The notes: a model not told the origin generated them from the letters alone. DNA of 64,000 bases from Nocardioides ochotonae (GCF_011420305.2 NZ_CP061769.1:558001-622000); one strand, 5' to 3'; shown: positions 15,559 to 25,480, counted from the first letter of the stretch. A program made the numbers and translations.

Positions 15559-16892
15559 GCGGCGTCGACCTCCGAGGCATCGAGGGAGTAGCGGGCGAGC
15601 CACCACAGGCTGAGCAGGACCAGCGCGGCGGGCAGCAGCGAGAATCCCACCACGATCGCGGTGACGGCGGAGTCGGGCTGGACCGCCCCGCTGCCGGAAC
15701 GGTAACCACCGAGCTGGAGCACCAGCGCGAAGACCGCCGGGCCGAGCGCCAGGCCGAAGGTCTCGCCCGCCGTCCACACACCGGTGTAGACGCCGACCCG
15801 GTTGCTGCCGGTGCGCCGGGTGTCGAGCGCGGCGGCGTCCGGCATCATCGCCATCGGGAACACCTGGCAGCCGGCGTAGCCCACCCCGCTCACCGCGACC
15901 GCCGCGAACAGCACCGCCGCCGGCGCCGAGCCGGCGAGCACCGCGCCCAGCGAGCCGGCCGCGAGCAGCAGCGAGGACGCGACGTACCCCGTCTTCTTGC
16001 CCACCCGCTGCCCCACGGCCGACCAGACCGGGGTCAGCAGCAGCGCCGGGGCCACGAAGCAGGCGAACAGGACCGTCACCGCGCCGGCGCTGTCGAGCAC
16101 GTCCTCGGCGAGGTAGTCGACGCCGGCGAGCACACACCCGACCGCGAGTGCCTGCACCACGAACGTGGTCAGCAGCAGCCGGAAGTCGCGGGCGCCGGAG
16201 ACGATGCGCAGCTGGTCGCGCAGCGAACCCGCGCCCGGCTGGACGGTCCCCACCGGCGCGTGGCGGGTGCCGCGGTACCCCGCGACGACGCCGGCCAGGA
16301 TCACCAGCGCCATCACCACCCCCATCAGCCGGTAGCCGTCGCGCCCGCCCACCTGGTCGCGGATCAGCGGGGCGCTGGCACCGACGAGCAGGATCGTGAG
16401 CGCGAGGATCGACACCCGCCAGGTCATCAGCCGGGTCCGCTCGTCGTACGACGGCGTCATCTCGGCGGCCATCGACACGTACGGCACCTGGAAGAACGCG
16501 TACGCCGACGCGCAGGCCAGGAACATGACCAGCACCCAGGCGGTCTCCAGCCCGGTCGACATCGCGGGCGCGGCGAAGATCAGCGCGAAGGTGACCGCGA
16601 GGAGGCTGCCGGCCCGCAGCAGCCAGGGCCGACGCGGGCCGCGGGGGTCGGTGGTGCGGTCGCTGATCCGCCCCGCGACCGGGTTGAGCAGCACGTCCCA
16701 GGCCTTCGGGAGGAACACCACCAGCCCGGCCAGCCCGGCCGCCAGGCCGATCTCGTCGGTCAGGTAGGGCAGCAGCATCAGGCCGGGGACGGTGCCGAAC
16801 GCGCCGGTGGCGACCGACCCGGAGCCGTAGCCGATGCGGACCCGGCGGGGGAGGGACGTGCCGGAGGCGTCGGCGATCACAGGGGCGCTCAC
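15555..16892 (-). CDS. MFS transporter, GPH (glycoside-pentoside-hexuronide) type
   Basis: A 445-residue integral membrane protein with about 11-12 hydrophobic segments. Typical GPH features are the N-terminal [10 protein letters not shown] stretch, [15 protein letters not shown] in loop 2-3, and [26 protein letters not shown]. It would cotransport a sugar-like or other small solute with a cation. GTG 16892 is chosen because it is the natural family N-terminus; the frame upstream is not transporter-like. It is the first gene of an operon with overlapping junctions. Confidence 0.83.
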   Translation of the reverse strand: MSAPVIADASGTSLPRRVRIGYGSGSVATGAFGTVPGLMLLPYLTDEIGLAAGLAGLVVFLPKAWDVLLNPVAGRISDRTTDPRGPRRPWLLRAGSLLAVTFALIFAAPAMSTGLETAWVLVMFLACASAYAFFQVPYVSMAAEMTPSYDERTRLMTWRVSILALTILLVGASAPLIRDQVGGRDGYRLMGVVMALVILAGVVAGYRGTRHAPVGTVQPGAGSLRDQLRIVSGARDFRLLLTTFVVQALAVGCVLAGVDYLAEDVLDSAGAVTVLFACFVAPALLLTPVWSAVGQRVGKKTGYVASSLLLAAGSLGAVLAGSAPAAVLFAAVAVSGVGYAGCQVFPMAMMPDAAALDTRRTGSNRVGVYTGVWTAGETFGLALGPAVFALVLQLGGYRSGSGAVQPDSAVTAIVVGFSLLPAALVLLSLWWLARYSLDASEVDAA

Positions 16893-16960
16893 GTCGCGCA
16901 GGCTAGCCGCGCGCGGGCGTGGCGGTGGGCCGCTCGGGCAAAGACGGCGGCGTCGACCGC

Positions 16961-18139
16961 TCAGTGCGCCAGCGCCCGCGATCCGCCGGAGCCGTGGCGG
17001 CGCTCGGGGTTGGTGCCGATCCCGGTGCCCCCACGGGGCGTCCGGCGACGGGCGCGGCGGCGGGGTGCCCGGTCCGACCACTCGGTGAGCCACTCGTCGA
17101 GCACCACCCAGGTGCTGTCGCGCGCGCCGCGGCCGGTGAGCATGCCGAGGTGTCCGCCGGGGACCACCTCGAGGCGGGCGTCGGGCGACCCGGTCAGGTG
17201 CGGCAGCACGGCCTCCACGGCGCGCACCGGCGCGATGGCGTCGTTGGCGCCGGCGAAGACCAGCACCGGAACCGAGATCGCGGACAGGTCGATGGTCCGC
17301 TCGCCGAGCTCCATGCTGCCGCCCTGGAGCATGTTGGCCTTGAGGAAGCGGTGGTAGAGCTGCCCGAAGCTGCGCCCGGGGTAGGCCACCATGTGGGCGG
17401 TGAACCGGTCGACCGCCTCGATCTGGGCGAGGAACTCGGTGTCGTCGAGGTTCATCGCGACCGCGAGCGGCTTGGTCACCAGCTTCTGGAAGGAGGAGAG
17501 CTGGAAGGCCCAGCGCACCACCGGCTGGGGTGCGCCGCCGATCGCCCGGTAGGCCCGGGTCACCAGGCCGTGGCCGCCGGTCAGGTCCAGCAGCGGGCGC
17601 AGCGGCGCGACCAGCGGCACCAGCGACACGTCGGTGGGCGAGCCGAGCACGGACAGGGAGGCGATCGGCAGGCCGGGGTCGTCGGCGGCGGTGAGCAGCG
17701 CGAAGATGCCGCCCAGGCTCCAGCCGACCACGTGCACCGGCCGGCCACCGGCGTGGGCCGAGACCGCCCGGATCGCCGCCGGGAGCACGTCGTCGACCCA
17801 GTGCTCCATGCCGAGGCGACGCTCGCGGAAGGACACCGCGCCGTACTCCACGAGGTACGTCGCGCGCCCCTCGCCGACGAGATGCTCGACCAGGGAGCAG
17901 CCACGGCGCAGGTCGAAGCAGATCGCGGGGGCGGCCAGCGGGGTGACCAGGAGGACCGGGTCGCCGGAGGCGCTCTCGACCTCGGGGTCCGGGTGGTAGT
18001 GGTGGACCTGACGCAGCGTGCCCTCGTCGATCAGCGTGCGCGGCATCGGGCGCAGGTCCGCGATCCCGCCGTAGAGCAGCTTGTGGGCGACGTTGCCCGC
18101 CGCCGAGACGACCTGCTCGGGCTTGGGGATCAGGTCCAT
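16961..18139 (-). CDS. Alpha/beta hydrolase, PHA-synthase-like
   Basis: A 392-residue alpha/beta-hydrolase resembling polyhydroxyalkanoate synthase PhaC. The nucleophile elbow is GWSLGG, with Ser where PHA synthases carry Cys. An acid is in AGANDAI and His in GGHLGM. The arginine-rich C-terminal tail (about 360-392) is low complexity. Ser in place of Cys argues for esterase or acyl-transfer activity rather than polymer synthesis. A TAGCGT -10 lies 6 nt before the ATG. Confidence 0.78.
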   Translation of the reverse strand: MDLIPKPEQVVSAAGNVAHKLLYGGIADLRPMPRTLIDEGTLRQVHHYHPDPEVESASGDPVLLVTPLAAPAICFDLRRGCSLVEHLVGEGRATYLVEYGAVSFRERRLGMEHWVDDVLPAAIRAVSAHAGGRPVHVVGWSLGGIFALLTAADDPGLPIASLSVLGSPTDVSLVPLVAPLRPLLDLTGGHGLVTRAYRAIGGAPQPVVRWAFQLSSFQKLVTKPLAVAMNLDDTEFLAQIEAVDRFTAHMVAYPGRSFGQLYHRFLKANMLQGGSMELGERTIDLSAISVPVLVFAGANDAIAPVRAVEAVLPHLTGSPDARLEVVPGGHLGMLTGRGARDSTWVVLDEWLTEWSDRAPRRRARRRTPRGGTGIGTNPERRHGSGGSRALAH

Positions 18140-18145
18140 CCCGGC

Positions 18146-18151
18146 ACGCTA
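18146..18151 (-). promoter_or_regulatory. -10 TAGCGT of a leaderless promoter (PHA-synthase-like gene)
   Basis: On the minus strand TAGCGT is followed by 6 nt and ATG 18139. Confidence 0.55.
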
Positions 18152-18177
18152 CCCCCGCGACGGGGTACTCGGGGAGG

Positions 18178-19734
18178 ATGAAGTGGACCCGAACCGCCGC
18201 CGCCGGCACCGCCGCGCTGGGTGCCGTGGCCGTGCACGACCTGGTGCAGCGCAAGCACGCGATCCTGCGCAACTTCCCCGTGATCGGGCATCTGCGCTTC
18301 CAGCTCGAGCGCTTCGGGCCCGAGCTGCGCCAGTACATCGTCACCTCCAACGACGAGGAGCGGCCCTTCAGCCGCGACCATCGCCGCTGGGTCTACGCCT
18401 CGGCGAAGGGGGAGAACTCCTACTTCGGGTTCGGCACCGACAACGACATCGAGAACGTCAGCGGCCAGGTGGTCATCAAGCACCGCACCTTCGCCGGACC
18501 CGGCGCTGCGACCGGTCGGCACGCCGAGGAGGGCGTGCCGCTGCCGGCCGCCAAGGTGATCGGGGCGGCCCGCGCCCGCGCGCAGTCGTTCCGGCCGGCC
18601 TCGGTGGTGAACATCTCCGGGATGAGCTTCGGGTCGCTGTCGCGCCAGGCGATCGAGGCGCTCAACCGCGGCGCCGCCGCCACCGGCGCGCTGCAGAACA
18701 CCGGCGAGGGCGGGCTCTCGCCGTACCACCGCAACGGCGGCGACCTGGTCTTCCAGATCGGTACGTCGTACTTCGGCTGCCGCGACGAGCAGGGCCACTT
18801 CGACCTGGCCCGGCTCAAGGACCTGGTCGCCTCGGCGCCGGTGCGGGCGCTGGAGATCAAGCTGTCCCAGGGCGCCAAGCCCGGGCTCGGCGGCATGCTG
18901 CCGGCGGCCAAGGTGACCCCTGAGATCGCCGAGATCCGCGGCATCACCGCGGGCCGCGACTGCGCGTCCCCGAGCCGGCACGAGGTCTTCGACGACGTCG
19001 ACTCGATGCTCGACTTCGTCGAGCTGCTGGCCGCGGAGACGGGCCTGCCGGTCGGGATCAAGTCCGCGGTCGGCGACCTGACCTTCTGGGACCGCCTCGT
19101 CGAGGAGATGGCCGCGGGCGGACGGGGGGTGGACTTCGTCAACATCGACGGCGGCGAGGGCGGCACCGGTGCGGCGCCGCTGGTCTTCGCCGACTCGGTG
19201 GCCTACCCGTTCCGGATCGGGTTCGCCGAGGTCTACCGCCGCTTCGCCGCGGCGGGCCTCAGCGACGACGTCACGTTCATCGGCGCCGGCAAGCTCGGGC
19301 TGCCCGAGAACGCCGTGGTGGCCTTCGCCCTCGGCGCGGACCTGATCAACGTCGGCCGGGAGGCGATGCTCTCGATCGGCTGCATCCAGGCCCAGAAGTG
19401 CCACACCGACAGGTGCCCCACCGGTGTCGCCACCCAGGACCCGCGCCTGGCGCGCGGACTGGACCCGATGCTCAAGGCCGACCGGGCCGCGCACTACCTG
19501 CTCGCGCTGCGCCGCGACCTGCTCAAGGTCGCCGAGGCGGTCGGGGTGCCGCACCCGGCGCTGATCGGCCCCGACGACGTCGACCTCGCCGACTGCACTC
19601 GCTCGGCCGCCTCGCTGCGTGAGGTCTACGGCTACCAGCCGGGCTGGGGCGTCCCCGGTGCGCAGCTGCGCGCCGACATCGAGGAGCTCATGCGGGCGGG
19701 CGGCTCAGGCCAGGCGGTCCCACCGGTGCGCTGA
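18178..19734 (+). CDS. FMN-binding glutamate-synthase-domain protein, membrane-anchored
   Basis: A 518-residue stand-alone version of the FMN/(beta-alpha)8 synthase domain of glutamate synthase. Motifs: NISGMSFGSLS, NTGEGGLSPYH, IKLSQGAKPGLGG, INIDGGEGGTGAAPL-type phosphate site, and the cysteine cluster CIQAQKCHTDRCPTGVATQ that in GltB-type proteins binds an iron-sulfur cluster. It lacks the glutaminase domain. A short N-terminal hydrophobic segment may tether it to the membrane. GGGGAGG precedes the ATG. The real substrate of such orphan proteins is unclear. Confidence 0.85.
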   Translation: MKWTRTAAAGTAALGAVAVHDLVQRKHAILRNFPVIGHLRFQLERFGPELRQYIVTSNDEERPFSRDHRRWVYASAKGENSYFGFGTDNDIENVSGQVVIKHRTFAGPGAATGRHAEEGVPLPAAKVIGAARARAQSFRPASVVNISGMSFGSLSRQAIEALNRGAAATGALQNTGEGGLSPYHRNGGDLVFQIGTSYFGCRDEQGHFDLARLKDLVASAPVRALEIKLSQGAKPGLGGMLPAAKVTPEIAEIRGITAGRDCASPSRHEVFDDVDSMLDFVELLAAETGLPVGIKSAVGDLTFWDRLVEEMAAGGRGVDFVNIDGGEGGTGAAPLVFADSVAYPFRIGFAEVYRRFAAAGLSDDVTFIGAGKLGLPENAVVAFALGADLINVGREAMLSIGCIQAQKCHTDRCPTGVATQDPRLARGLDPMLKADRAAHYLLALRRDLLKVAEAVGVPHPALIGPDDVDLADCTRSAASLREVYGYQPGWGVPGAQLRADIEELMRAGGSGQAVPPVR

Positions 19735-19740
19735 CGCCCC

Positions 19741-19764
19741 GCGGCGGCCGGGCTCGGCCGCCGC
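19741..19764. terminator. Bidirectional hairpin terminator
   Basis: GCGGCGGCC (19741-19749) pairs perfectly with GGCCGCCGC (19756-19764) around a 6-nt loop, exactly filling the 30-bp gap between two convergent genes. Confidence 0.65.
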
Positions 19765-20856
19765 TCAGTCCACCTGGACCGGGGTCGCCGGACCGGGTAC
19801 GCCGGTCATGGTGCCGCGGCGGGCGACCACGCGCAGCGAGTAGGTGCCGGGACCCGGCACGCTCACGGAGACCCGTGCCGCGGCGGTCCAGTCGCTGATC
19901 GCGACGGTCCGCCCCTCCGGGTCGAGCGCCAGCACCTGCAGGTCACGGGCGGAGACGCTGCGCCAGGTGGGGACCGAGGCGGTGAGCCGGAGGCCGTCGA
20001 CGGCGACGTCCGCGACCGCCAGCCTCGGGTCCCACTCACGACGCGTGAACACGCGGCGGGCCTCGGGCACGATGCCGTGGCGCAGCAGCGCCCGCACCAC
20101 CCCGTGGGCGATGCTGGTCTCCCCGGTGGGGGTGGGATGGGTGCCGTCGTAGGTGTGCACCTCCGGGACCCACGCCCGTGCCCCGCGGGAGACGATGCGG
20201 GCCACCTGGACGCGGTCCTCGCCGGCGGCGAGCCGGCGCAGGCCCCGGGTGACCGCGAGGCGCCGGTTGTTGGTGAACTGCTTGGTGACCGAGCTCGTGG
20301 TGACCTCGTTGAGGACGAAGCGGATCCGCGGGTCGATGCGCCAGGTGCGCCGCAGGTAGCGGCGGGCGTCGGCGAGGATCTGCGCCGCGCCGTGGGCCCG
20401 GGCGTCGTTGAACCCCAGCCCGAGCACGATCACGTCGGGGCGGTGGGTGCGCACCCGCTTGCGCAGCAGCGGGAGGTGGTCGGCGTAGCCCGAGCCGCCG
20501 GCGGCGGCGTGCGCGGTCGCGAAGCCGAGGTCGGTGCGCAGGTAGGTGTCGCCCCCGCGCAGACCGGTGGTCGGGCCGACGAAGGTGACCGGGACCGACT
20601 GCTGGGCCAGCGCACGCCACACCCAGTAGCGGTACGTCGTGTCGCCGGTGCGCCCCTGGGTGATCGAGTCGCCCACGAACATCACCCGCAGCGGCGCCGC
20701 CGTGCGCCCGGCCGGCGCGCCCGGCCCGGCCGACTCAGCGGCCGCGGCCGGGACGGCCGCGAGCGGTGCGAGGAGGACGGCGAGCAGGGCGAGCGCGGCC
20801 ATCACGAGGGCGGCGCTCACCGACGGGGCGGGGCGCGCGGCCCTGGACGTGATCAT
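19765..20856 (-). CDS. Secreted SGNH/GDSL hydrolase
   Basis: A 363-residue exported hydrolase. A long signal peptide (to about residue 40, ending AAAAES) precedes an SGNH domain with GDSITQG, LGLGFND and the catalytic YDGTHP pair. The last ~90 residues form a beta-rich domain. It shares its layout with the protein at 788-2074 (GDS.T.G..GD.T.RY and TYD.THPT.GE), so they are paralogues. Probably acts on a cell-wall or extracellular ester. It ends at the hairpin 19741-19764. Confidence 0.85.
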   Translation of the reverse strand: MITSRAARPAPSVSAALVMAALALLAVLLAPLAAVPAAAAESAGPGAPAGRTAAPLRVMFVGDSITQGRTGDTTYRYWVWRALAQQSVPVTFVGPTTGLRGGDTYLRTDLGFATAHAAAGGSGYADHLPLLRKRVRTHRPDVIVLGLGFNDARAHGAAQILADARRYLRRTWRIDPRIRFVLNEVTTSSVTKQFTNNRRLAVTRGLRRLAAGEDRVQVARIVSRGARAWVPEVHTYDGTHPTPTGETSIAHGVVRALLRHGIVPEARRVFTRREWDPRLAVADVAVDGLRLTASVPTWRSVSARDLQVLALDPEGRTVAISDWTAAARVSVSVPGPGTYSLRVVARRGTMTGVPGPATPVQVD

Positions 20857-20871
20857 GTCCGGCCGAGTGTG

Positions 20872-22299
20872 TCAGGACTCCGCCGGCGGGCGCACCGTCT
20901 TCCCGTGATCGATGCGGACATCGGCGAGCTCGGTCATGAAGCTCTGCGCCCAGCGCGCGACGTCGTGCTGGGTGACCGTGCGGCGCATCGCCTTCATCCG
21001 GCGCGTCGACTCCTTGGCGTCGGCGCGGTAGGCGTCGAGCAGCGCGGCCTTCATGCCGTTGATGTCGTAGGGGTTCACCAGCCACGCCTGGCGCAGCTCG
21101 TCGGCCGCCCCCGCGAACTCGGAGAGCACCAGCGCACCGGTCGCGTCGGTGCGGCAGGCGACGTACTCCTTGGCGACGAGGTTCATGCCGTCGCGGTACG
21201 GCGTGACGACCATGATGTCGGCGGCCCGGTAGAGCGCGGCCATCTCCTCGCGCGGGTAGGAGGAGTGCAGATAGCTGATCGCGGGGCGCCCGATGCGGCC
21301 CAGGTCGCCGTTGATGCGCCCGACGAGGCGGTCGATGTCGTCGCGCAGGATCCGGTACTGCTCGACCTGCTCGCGCGAGGGCACCGCGACCTGCACGAAG
21401 ACCGCGTCCTCGACGTCGAGGTGGCCGTCCTGGATCAGCTCGGCATACGCGCGCAGACGGGCGTAGATGCCCTTGGTGTAGTCGAGGCGGTCGATGCCCA
21501 GGAAGATCTTGCGCGGGTTGCCCAGCGCCTCGCGGATCGCGCTCGCGCGCTCGATCACCGCGGGGGAGGTGGACAGCTCCTCGAAGCCCTGGGAGTCGAT
21601 CGAGATCGGGAAGGCGTGGGCGCGCACGGTGCGGCCGTCGGGGAGGTAGACCAGATCGCGGTGGGTCTTGTGGCCGACGCGCTGGCGCACCAGGCGCACG
21701 AAGTTCTGCGCCGCGCCGGTGCCCTGGAAGCCGACCAGGTCGGCGCCGAGCAGGCCCTCGAGGATCTGGCGGCGCCACGGCAGCTGCTGGAACAGCTCCG
21801 CCGGAGGGAACGGGATGTGCAGGTAGAACCCGATGCGCAGGTCCGGGCGCAGCTCGCGCAGCATCTGCGGGACCAGCTGGAGCTGGTAGTCGTGGACCCA
21901 GACCGTGGCGCCCTCGGCGGCCAGCGAGGCGGCCTTCTGGGCGAAGCGCTGGTTGACCGCGACGTAGGAGTCCCACCACTCGCGGTGGAACTGCGGCTTG
22001 GCGACGAGGTCGTGGTAGAGCGGCCACAGGGTGGCGTTGCTCATCCCCTCGTAGAAGCGCTCGACCTCCTGGGCGCTCATCGACATCGGCACCAGGTTCA
22101 TGCCGTCGTGCTCGAACGGCTCGAGCTCCTCGTCGATGCCGCCGGGCCAGCCCAGCCACACGCCGTCGTTGGCACGCATCACGGGTTCGATGGCGGTCAC
22201 CAGACCGCCGGGGGACAGACGCCATCCCGGAGTGCCGTCGGGCTGCTCCACCCGGTCGACAGGGAGCCGGTTGGCCACGATCACGAGGTTGTTCGGCAC
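20872..22299 (-). CDS. otsA: Trehalose-6-phosphate synthase
   Basis: A 475-residue GT20 glycosyltransferase joining UDP-glucose (or another NDP-glucose) to glucose 6-phosphate; first step of trehalose synthesis. Family blocks: [57 protein letters not shown] and [15 protein letters not shown] place the start at GTG 22299, 6 nt behind a TAGGGT -10. The in-frame GTG 22305 touches that hexamer and would need another promoter. otsB lies 4 kb away on the other strand. Confidence 0.94.
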   Translation of the reverse strand: MPNNLVIVANRLPVDRVEQPDGTPGWRLSPGGLVTAIEPVMRANDGVWLGWPGGIDEELEPFEHDGMNLVPMSMSAQEVERFYEGMSNATLWPLYHDLVAKPQFHREWWDSYVAVNQRFAQKAASLAAEGATVWVHDYQLQLVPQMLRELRPDLRIGFYLHIPFPPAELFQQLPWRRQILEGLLGADLVGFQGTGAAQNFVRLVRQRVGHKTHRDLVYLPDGRTVRAHAFPISIDSQGFEELSTSPAVIERASAIREALGNPRKIFLGIDRLDYTKGIYARLRAYAELIQDGHLDVEDAVFVQVAVPSREQVEQYRILRDDIDRLVGRINGDLGRIGRPAISYLHSSYPREEMAALYRAADIMVVTPYRDGMNLVAKEYVACRTDATGALVLSEFAGAADELRQAWLVNPYDINGMKAALLDAYRADAKESTRRMKAMRRTVTQHDVARWAQSFMTELADVRIDHGKTVRPPAES

Positions 22300-22305
22300 G
22301 CTCAC

Positions 22306-22311
22306 ACCCTA
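22306..22311 (-). promoter_or_regulatory. -10 TAGGGT of a leaderless promoter (otsA)
   Basis: On the minus strand TAGGGT is followed by 6 nt and GTG 22299, which selects this start over GTG 22305. Confidence 0.5.
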
Positions 22312-22424
22312 GGGGTCCGCGCCCGGGCAACGGGCTGAGTGGCTCGGGGGTCGCGTGTCGGGGTCGGGCTGGCCCCACCCCGAAGACGGGTGCTGGCAGG
22401 ATCGTGGCGAAGGCCCGAGCTTTC

Positions 22425-22430
22425 TAGCGT
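22425..22430 (+). promoter_or_regulatory. -10 TAGCGT of a leaderless promoter (histidine kinase)
   Basis: TAGCGT then 7 nt to ATG 22438; no Shine-Dalgarno. Confidence 0.55.
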
Positions 22431-22437
22431 CTGAGTC

Positions 22438-23763
22438 ATGACACAGACGGTGTACCCAGCAGAGACGATGACGACCCCGACGAACGCCGAGACCCCGCCC
22501 ACACCGCGCCCTGCCGGGGTGCGTCGGGTGCTGGCCGAGTCGGGCTACGCGCTCTCGGCGTTCGTCCTGGCGCTGCCCGCGTTCGTGCTCGTGGTGGTCG
22601 ACCTGGCCCTCGGCGTCGGGCTCTCGATCCTGGTCGGCGGGGTGCTCCTGCTGGCGCTGGCCACCCAGGTGGCGCGCGGGCTCGCCCGCCTGGAGCGCTA
22701 CCGCCAGCGGGTGATGCTCGGGCGCCCGGCCGCGACGCCGGCGTACCACTGCGCGCCGGAGGGGTCGGGCATCTGGCGTCGCGGCATGACCGCGCTGCGC
22801 GACCCGCAGTCCTGGCTCGACGTGGTGTGGTGCGTGGTCGGCCTGGTGACCGCGACGCTGGCGTTCGCCGTGACCCTGCTGTGGTGGGCGGTGGCGCTCG
22901 GTGGCCTGACCTACTGGGCCTGGCAGGTCTTCCTGCCCGCCCAGGACAACGGCGGACTCGCCGAGCTGCTCGGCCTGGGCGACGGACGGCTCGCGGAGAG
23001 CCTGCTCAACCTCGCGATCGGCGCGTTCGCCGCGCTGACCCTGCCGTACGCCGTTCGCCTGGTCACCCTCCTGCACGCCGGCACCGCGCGGGTGCTGCTG
23101 TCGAGCCGCGCCGACCTGCAGGCGGAGGTGCGCCGGGCCTCCGATGGCCGGGCGGCCGCGCGGGACGCCGAGGCGGCCTCGCTGCGCCGGCTCGAGCGCG
23201 ACATCCACGATGGTCCGCAGCAGCGCCTGGTGCGGCTGAGCATGGACCTGGGTCGCGCCCGGCGCCAGGTCGACCGCGACCCCGACGCCGTCGCCGCCAC
23301 GATCGACGGCGCGCTCGAGCAGGCCCGCGAGACCGTCGAGGAGCTGCGCCGGCTCTCGCGCGGCATCGCCCCGCCGCTGCTGGTCGACCGCGGCCTGCAG
23401 GTCGCCCTGGAGGACCTCGCCGCGCGCAGCGCCGTGCCGGTGACGACCGCGGTGCAGGTGCCCGCGCACCCCGCCCTGTCCCCGCACGTCGAGACCACCG
23501 CCTACTTCGTGGCCAGCGAGGCGCTCACCAACGTCGCCAAGCACAGCGCGGCCTCCGGCGCCCGCCTCGAGGTCCGCCCGGAGGGCAGCACGCTGCTGGT
23601 GCGGGTCGAGGACGACGGCACCGGCGGCGCGCACCCCGCCAAGGGCCTCGGTCTGGCCGGGCTCGCGCAGCGGGTCGCCGCGGCCGAGGGGCGCCTCGAG
23701 GTGGACTCACCCCTCGGCGGGCCGACCGTGGTCACCGCCCGGATCCCGCTGGAGGCCGGATGA
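22438..23763 (+). CDS. NarL-type sensor histidine kinase with membrane sensor domain
   Basis: A 441-residue kinase. An N-terminal membrane domain has four hydrophobic segments (between about 35 and 215) of the actinobacterial putative-sensor type. A HisKA_3 domain carries the phospho-acceptor His257 in LERDIHDGPQQRLV, and a C-terminal HATPase has EALTNVAKHS, VEDDGTGG and GLGLAGL. It autophosphorylates and passes phosphate to the regulator whose ATG overlaps its stop (ATGA). The signal is unknown; related kinases often sense envelope stress. Divergent from otsA. Confidence 0.9.
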   Translation: MTQTVYPAETMTTPTNAETPPTPRPAGVRRVLAESGYALSAFVLALPAFVLVVVDLALGVGLSILVGGVLLLALATQVARGLARLERYRQRVMLGRPAATPAYHCAPEGSGIWRRGMTALRDPQSWLDVVWCVVGLVTATLAFAVTLLWWAVALGGLTYWAWQVFLPAQDNGGLAELLGLGDGRLAESLLNLAIGAFAALTLPYAVRLVTLLHAGTARVLLSSRADLQAEVRRASDGRAAARDAEAASLRRLERDIHDGPQQRLVRLSMDLGRARRQVDRDPDAVAATIDGALEQARETVEELRRLSRGIAPPLLVDRGLQVALEDLAARSAVPVTTAVQVPAHPALSPHVETTAYFVASEALTNVAKHSAASGARLEVRPEGSTLLVRVEDDGTGGAHPAKGLGLAGLAQRVAAAEGRLEVDSPLGGPTVVTARIPLEAG

Positions 23764-24407
23764 GGATCGTCGTCGCCGACGACTCGTTCCTGCTGCGCGA
23801 GGGGCTCCAGCTGCTGCTCGCGGAGGCCGGGCACGAGGTCGTCGCCGCGGTCGCCGACGGGCCGGCGTTCGTCGACGCGGTGCTCGAGCACCGTCCCGAG
23901 CTCGCGATCGTGGACGTGCGGATGCCGCCCACCCACACCGACGAGGGGCTCCGCGCGGCCGTCGAGGTGCGCCGCGCCTGGCCGGCGGCGCGGGTCCTGG
24001 TCCTCTCGCAGTACGTCGAGGTCTCCTACGCCGACGAGCTGCTCGCCGCCGGCGAGGGCGGGGTGGGCTACCTGCTCAAGGACCGGGTGGGCGACCTGGA
24101 CACGTTCCTGGCCGACCTGGACCAGGTGGCCGGCGGCGGGACCGCGCTTGACCCGCAGGTGGTGCGCCAGCTGATGGGCCGCCACCGCGACCCGCTCGCG
24201 GCGCTCACCCCGCGCGAGCGCGAGGTGCTGGCGCTGATGGCCGAGGGGCGCTCCAACGCCGCGATCGCGGAGGCGATGGTGGTGACCGGAGGAGCGGTGG
24301 AGAAGCACACCCAGCGGATCTTCGCCAAGCTCGGGCTGCGCCCCGACGACGACGCGGCCCACCGCCGGGTGTCGGCGGTGCTGCGCTACCTGCGCTCGTC
24401 GGGGTAG
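23760..24407 (+). CDS. NarL/LuxR-family response regulator
   Basis: A 215-residue partner of the kinase. The receiver domain (about 1-120) has the acidic DD pair, phospho-acceptor Asp52 in AIVDVRMPP and Lys in YLLKDRV; the LuxR-type HTH (about 148-210) has LTPREREVLALMAEGRSNAAIAE. ATG 23760 overlaps the kinase stop by 4 nt. Its 3' end overlaps the convergent Gfo/Idh gene by 22 bp. Confidence 0.92.
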   Translation: MRIVVADDSFLLREGLQLLLAEAGHEVVAAVADGPAFVDAVLEHRPELAIVDVRMPPTHTDEGLRAAVEVRRAWPAARVLVLSQYVEVSYADELLAAGEGGVGYLLKDRVGDLDTFLADLDQVAGGGTALDPQVVRQLMGRHRDPLAALTPREREVLALMAEGRSNAAIAEAMVVTGGAVEKHTQRIFAKLGLRPDDDAAHRRVSAVLRYLRSSG

Positions 24408-25408
24408 ACCACCCCGATCTGGGTGCGCAGGTCGTCGAGCTGGCCGAGGACGGCCAGGGTCTGGGCGTGCGGGACCAGCGGGCTCTCGCGCAGGCCCTCG
24501 CGCACGCAGCGGCCCACCTCGGCGGCCTCGTTGCCGTAGCCGCGCCCGATCACCGGCTCGGTGCCGGTGAGCACCACCTCCTCGCCGAGCGCGGAGCCGT
24601 CGCCCCCGGCGTACGGCACGAACCGCGCAGCGGTGGGGTGGTGGAAGTCCTCGACGACGAGACGGCCGAGGTCGGTGGCCACGGCCGCGGTGCGCGAGGA
24701 CCACGACGTCATCGAGGCGCTCATCGTCGCGACCGCGCCGCCGGGATAGCGCCCGCTGATCGCCACGTCGAGGTCGATGCCGGCGGGGGAGAGCGTCGCG
24801 ACGCCGAGCAGCTGTTCGGCCTCACCGAGCAGCAGGTGGGCGAAGGTGAGCGGGTAGACGCCCATGTCGAGCAGCGCGCCGCCGCCCAGGTCGGGGTTGA
24901 GCATCCGGTCCTCCGGCGGCACCTCGACGGGGAAGCCGAGCTCGGCGGTGAGCTGGCGCGGGGTGCCGAAGCGTCCGGCGTGGACGTCGCCGACGAGCTG
25001 GCGCACGACCGGGTGGGTGGCGGTCCACATGGCCTCCATGAGGAAGCGGTCGTGCTGGCGCGCCAGCCGCACCAGCTCCTCGCCCTCGGCACGCGAGAGC
25101 GTCAGCGGCTTCTCACACAGCACGTGCTTGCCGGCCTCGAAGGCGAGGCGCGCGTGCTCCAGGTGCAGCGCGTGCGGGCTGGCGACGTACACGACCTCGA
25201 CGGCCGGGTCCGCGACCAGCTCGGCGTAGGAGCCGTACGCCGCCGGCACGTCGTACGCCGCGGCGAAGGCGCGCGCGGACTCCGGGCGCCGTGAGCCGAC
25301 CGCGACCAGCTCGGCTCCGGGCACCAGCAGCAGGTCGCGGGCGAAGGAGTGGGCGATCTTGCCGGTGGCGAGGATGCCCCAGCGCACGGGTCGGGGGGTG
25401 GCCGTCAT
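24386..25408 (-). CDS. Gfo/Idh/MocA-family oxidoreductase
   Basis: A 340-residue NAD(P)-dependent dehydrogenase of the glucose-fructose oxidoreductase/inositol dehydrogenase family. Rossmann start GILATGKIAHSFARD (GxxxxGxIA), the YVASPHALHLEH segment, catalytic-site CEKPLTLS with its conserved Lys, and the C-terminal sheet domain with DMGVYPLTFA. Probably oxidises a sugar or cyclic polyol, or trans-1,2-dihydrobenzenediol, which this sequence type also resembles. A TAGGTT -10 lies 6 nt before the ATG. Confidence 0.87.
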   Translation of the reverse strand: MTATPRPVRWGILATGKIAHSFARDLLLVPGAELVAVGSRRPESARAFAAAYDVPAAYGSYAELVADPAVEVVYVASPHALHLEHARLAFEAGKHVLCEKPLTLSRAEGEELVRLARQHDRFLMEAMWTATHPVVRQLVGDVHAGRFGTPRQLTAELGFPVEVPPEDRMLNPDLGGGALLDMGVYPLTFAHLLLGEAEQLLGVATLSPAGIDLDVAISGRYPGGAVATMSASMTSWSSRTAAVATDLGRLVVEDFHHPTAARFVPYAGGDGSALGEEVVLTGTEPVIGRGYGNEAAEVGRCVREGLRESPLVPHAQTLAVLGQLDDLRTQIGVVYPDERR

Positions 25409-25414
25409 CCGGCG

Positions 25415-25420
25415 AACCTA
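25415..25420 (-). promoter_or_regulatory. -10 TAGGTT of a leaderless promoter (Gfo/Idh gene)
   Basis: On the minus strand TAGGTT is followed by 6 nt and ATG 25408. Confidence 0.5.
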
Positions 25421-25480
25421 GGGAAGTCGTGCCCGCCACACCAGCCGGGGCGTTGAATGACATCGATGTGGTTCGCCGTC

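Noticed and set aside
20077..22338. A 753-codon plus-strand frame opposite the SGNH hydrolase and otsA
   Set aside because: Antisense shadow of two well-conserved genes, with Arg/Gly/His-rich translation.
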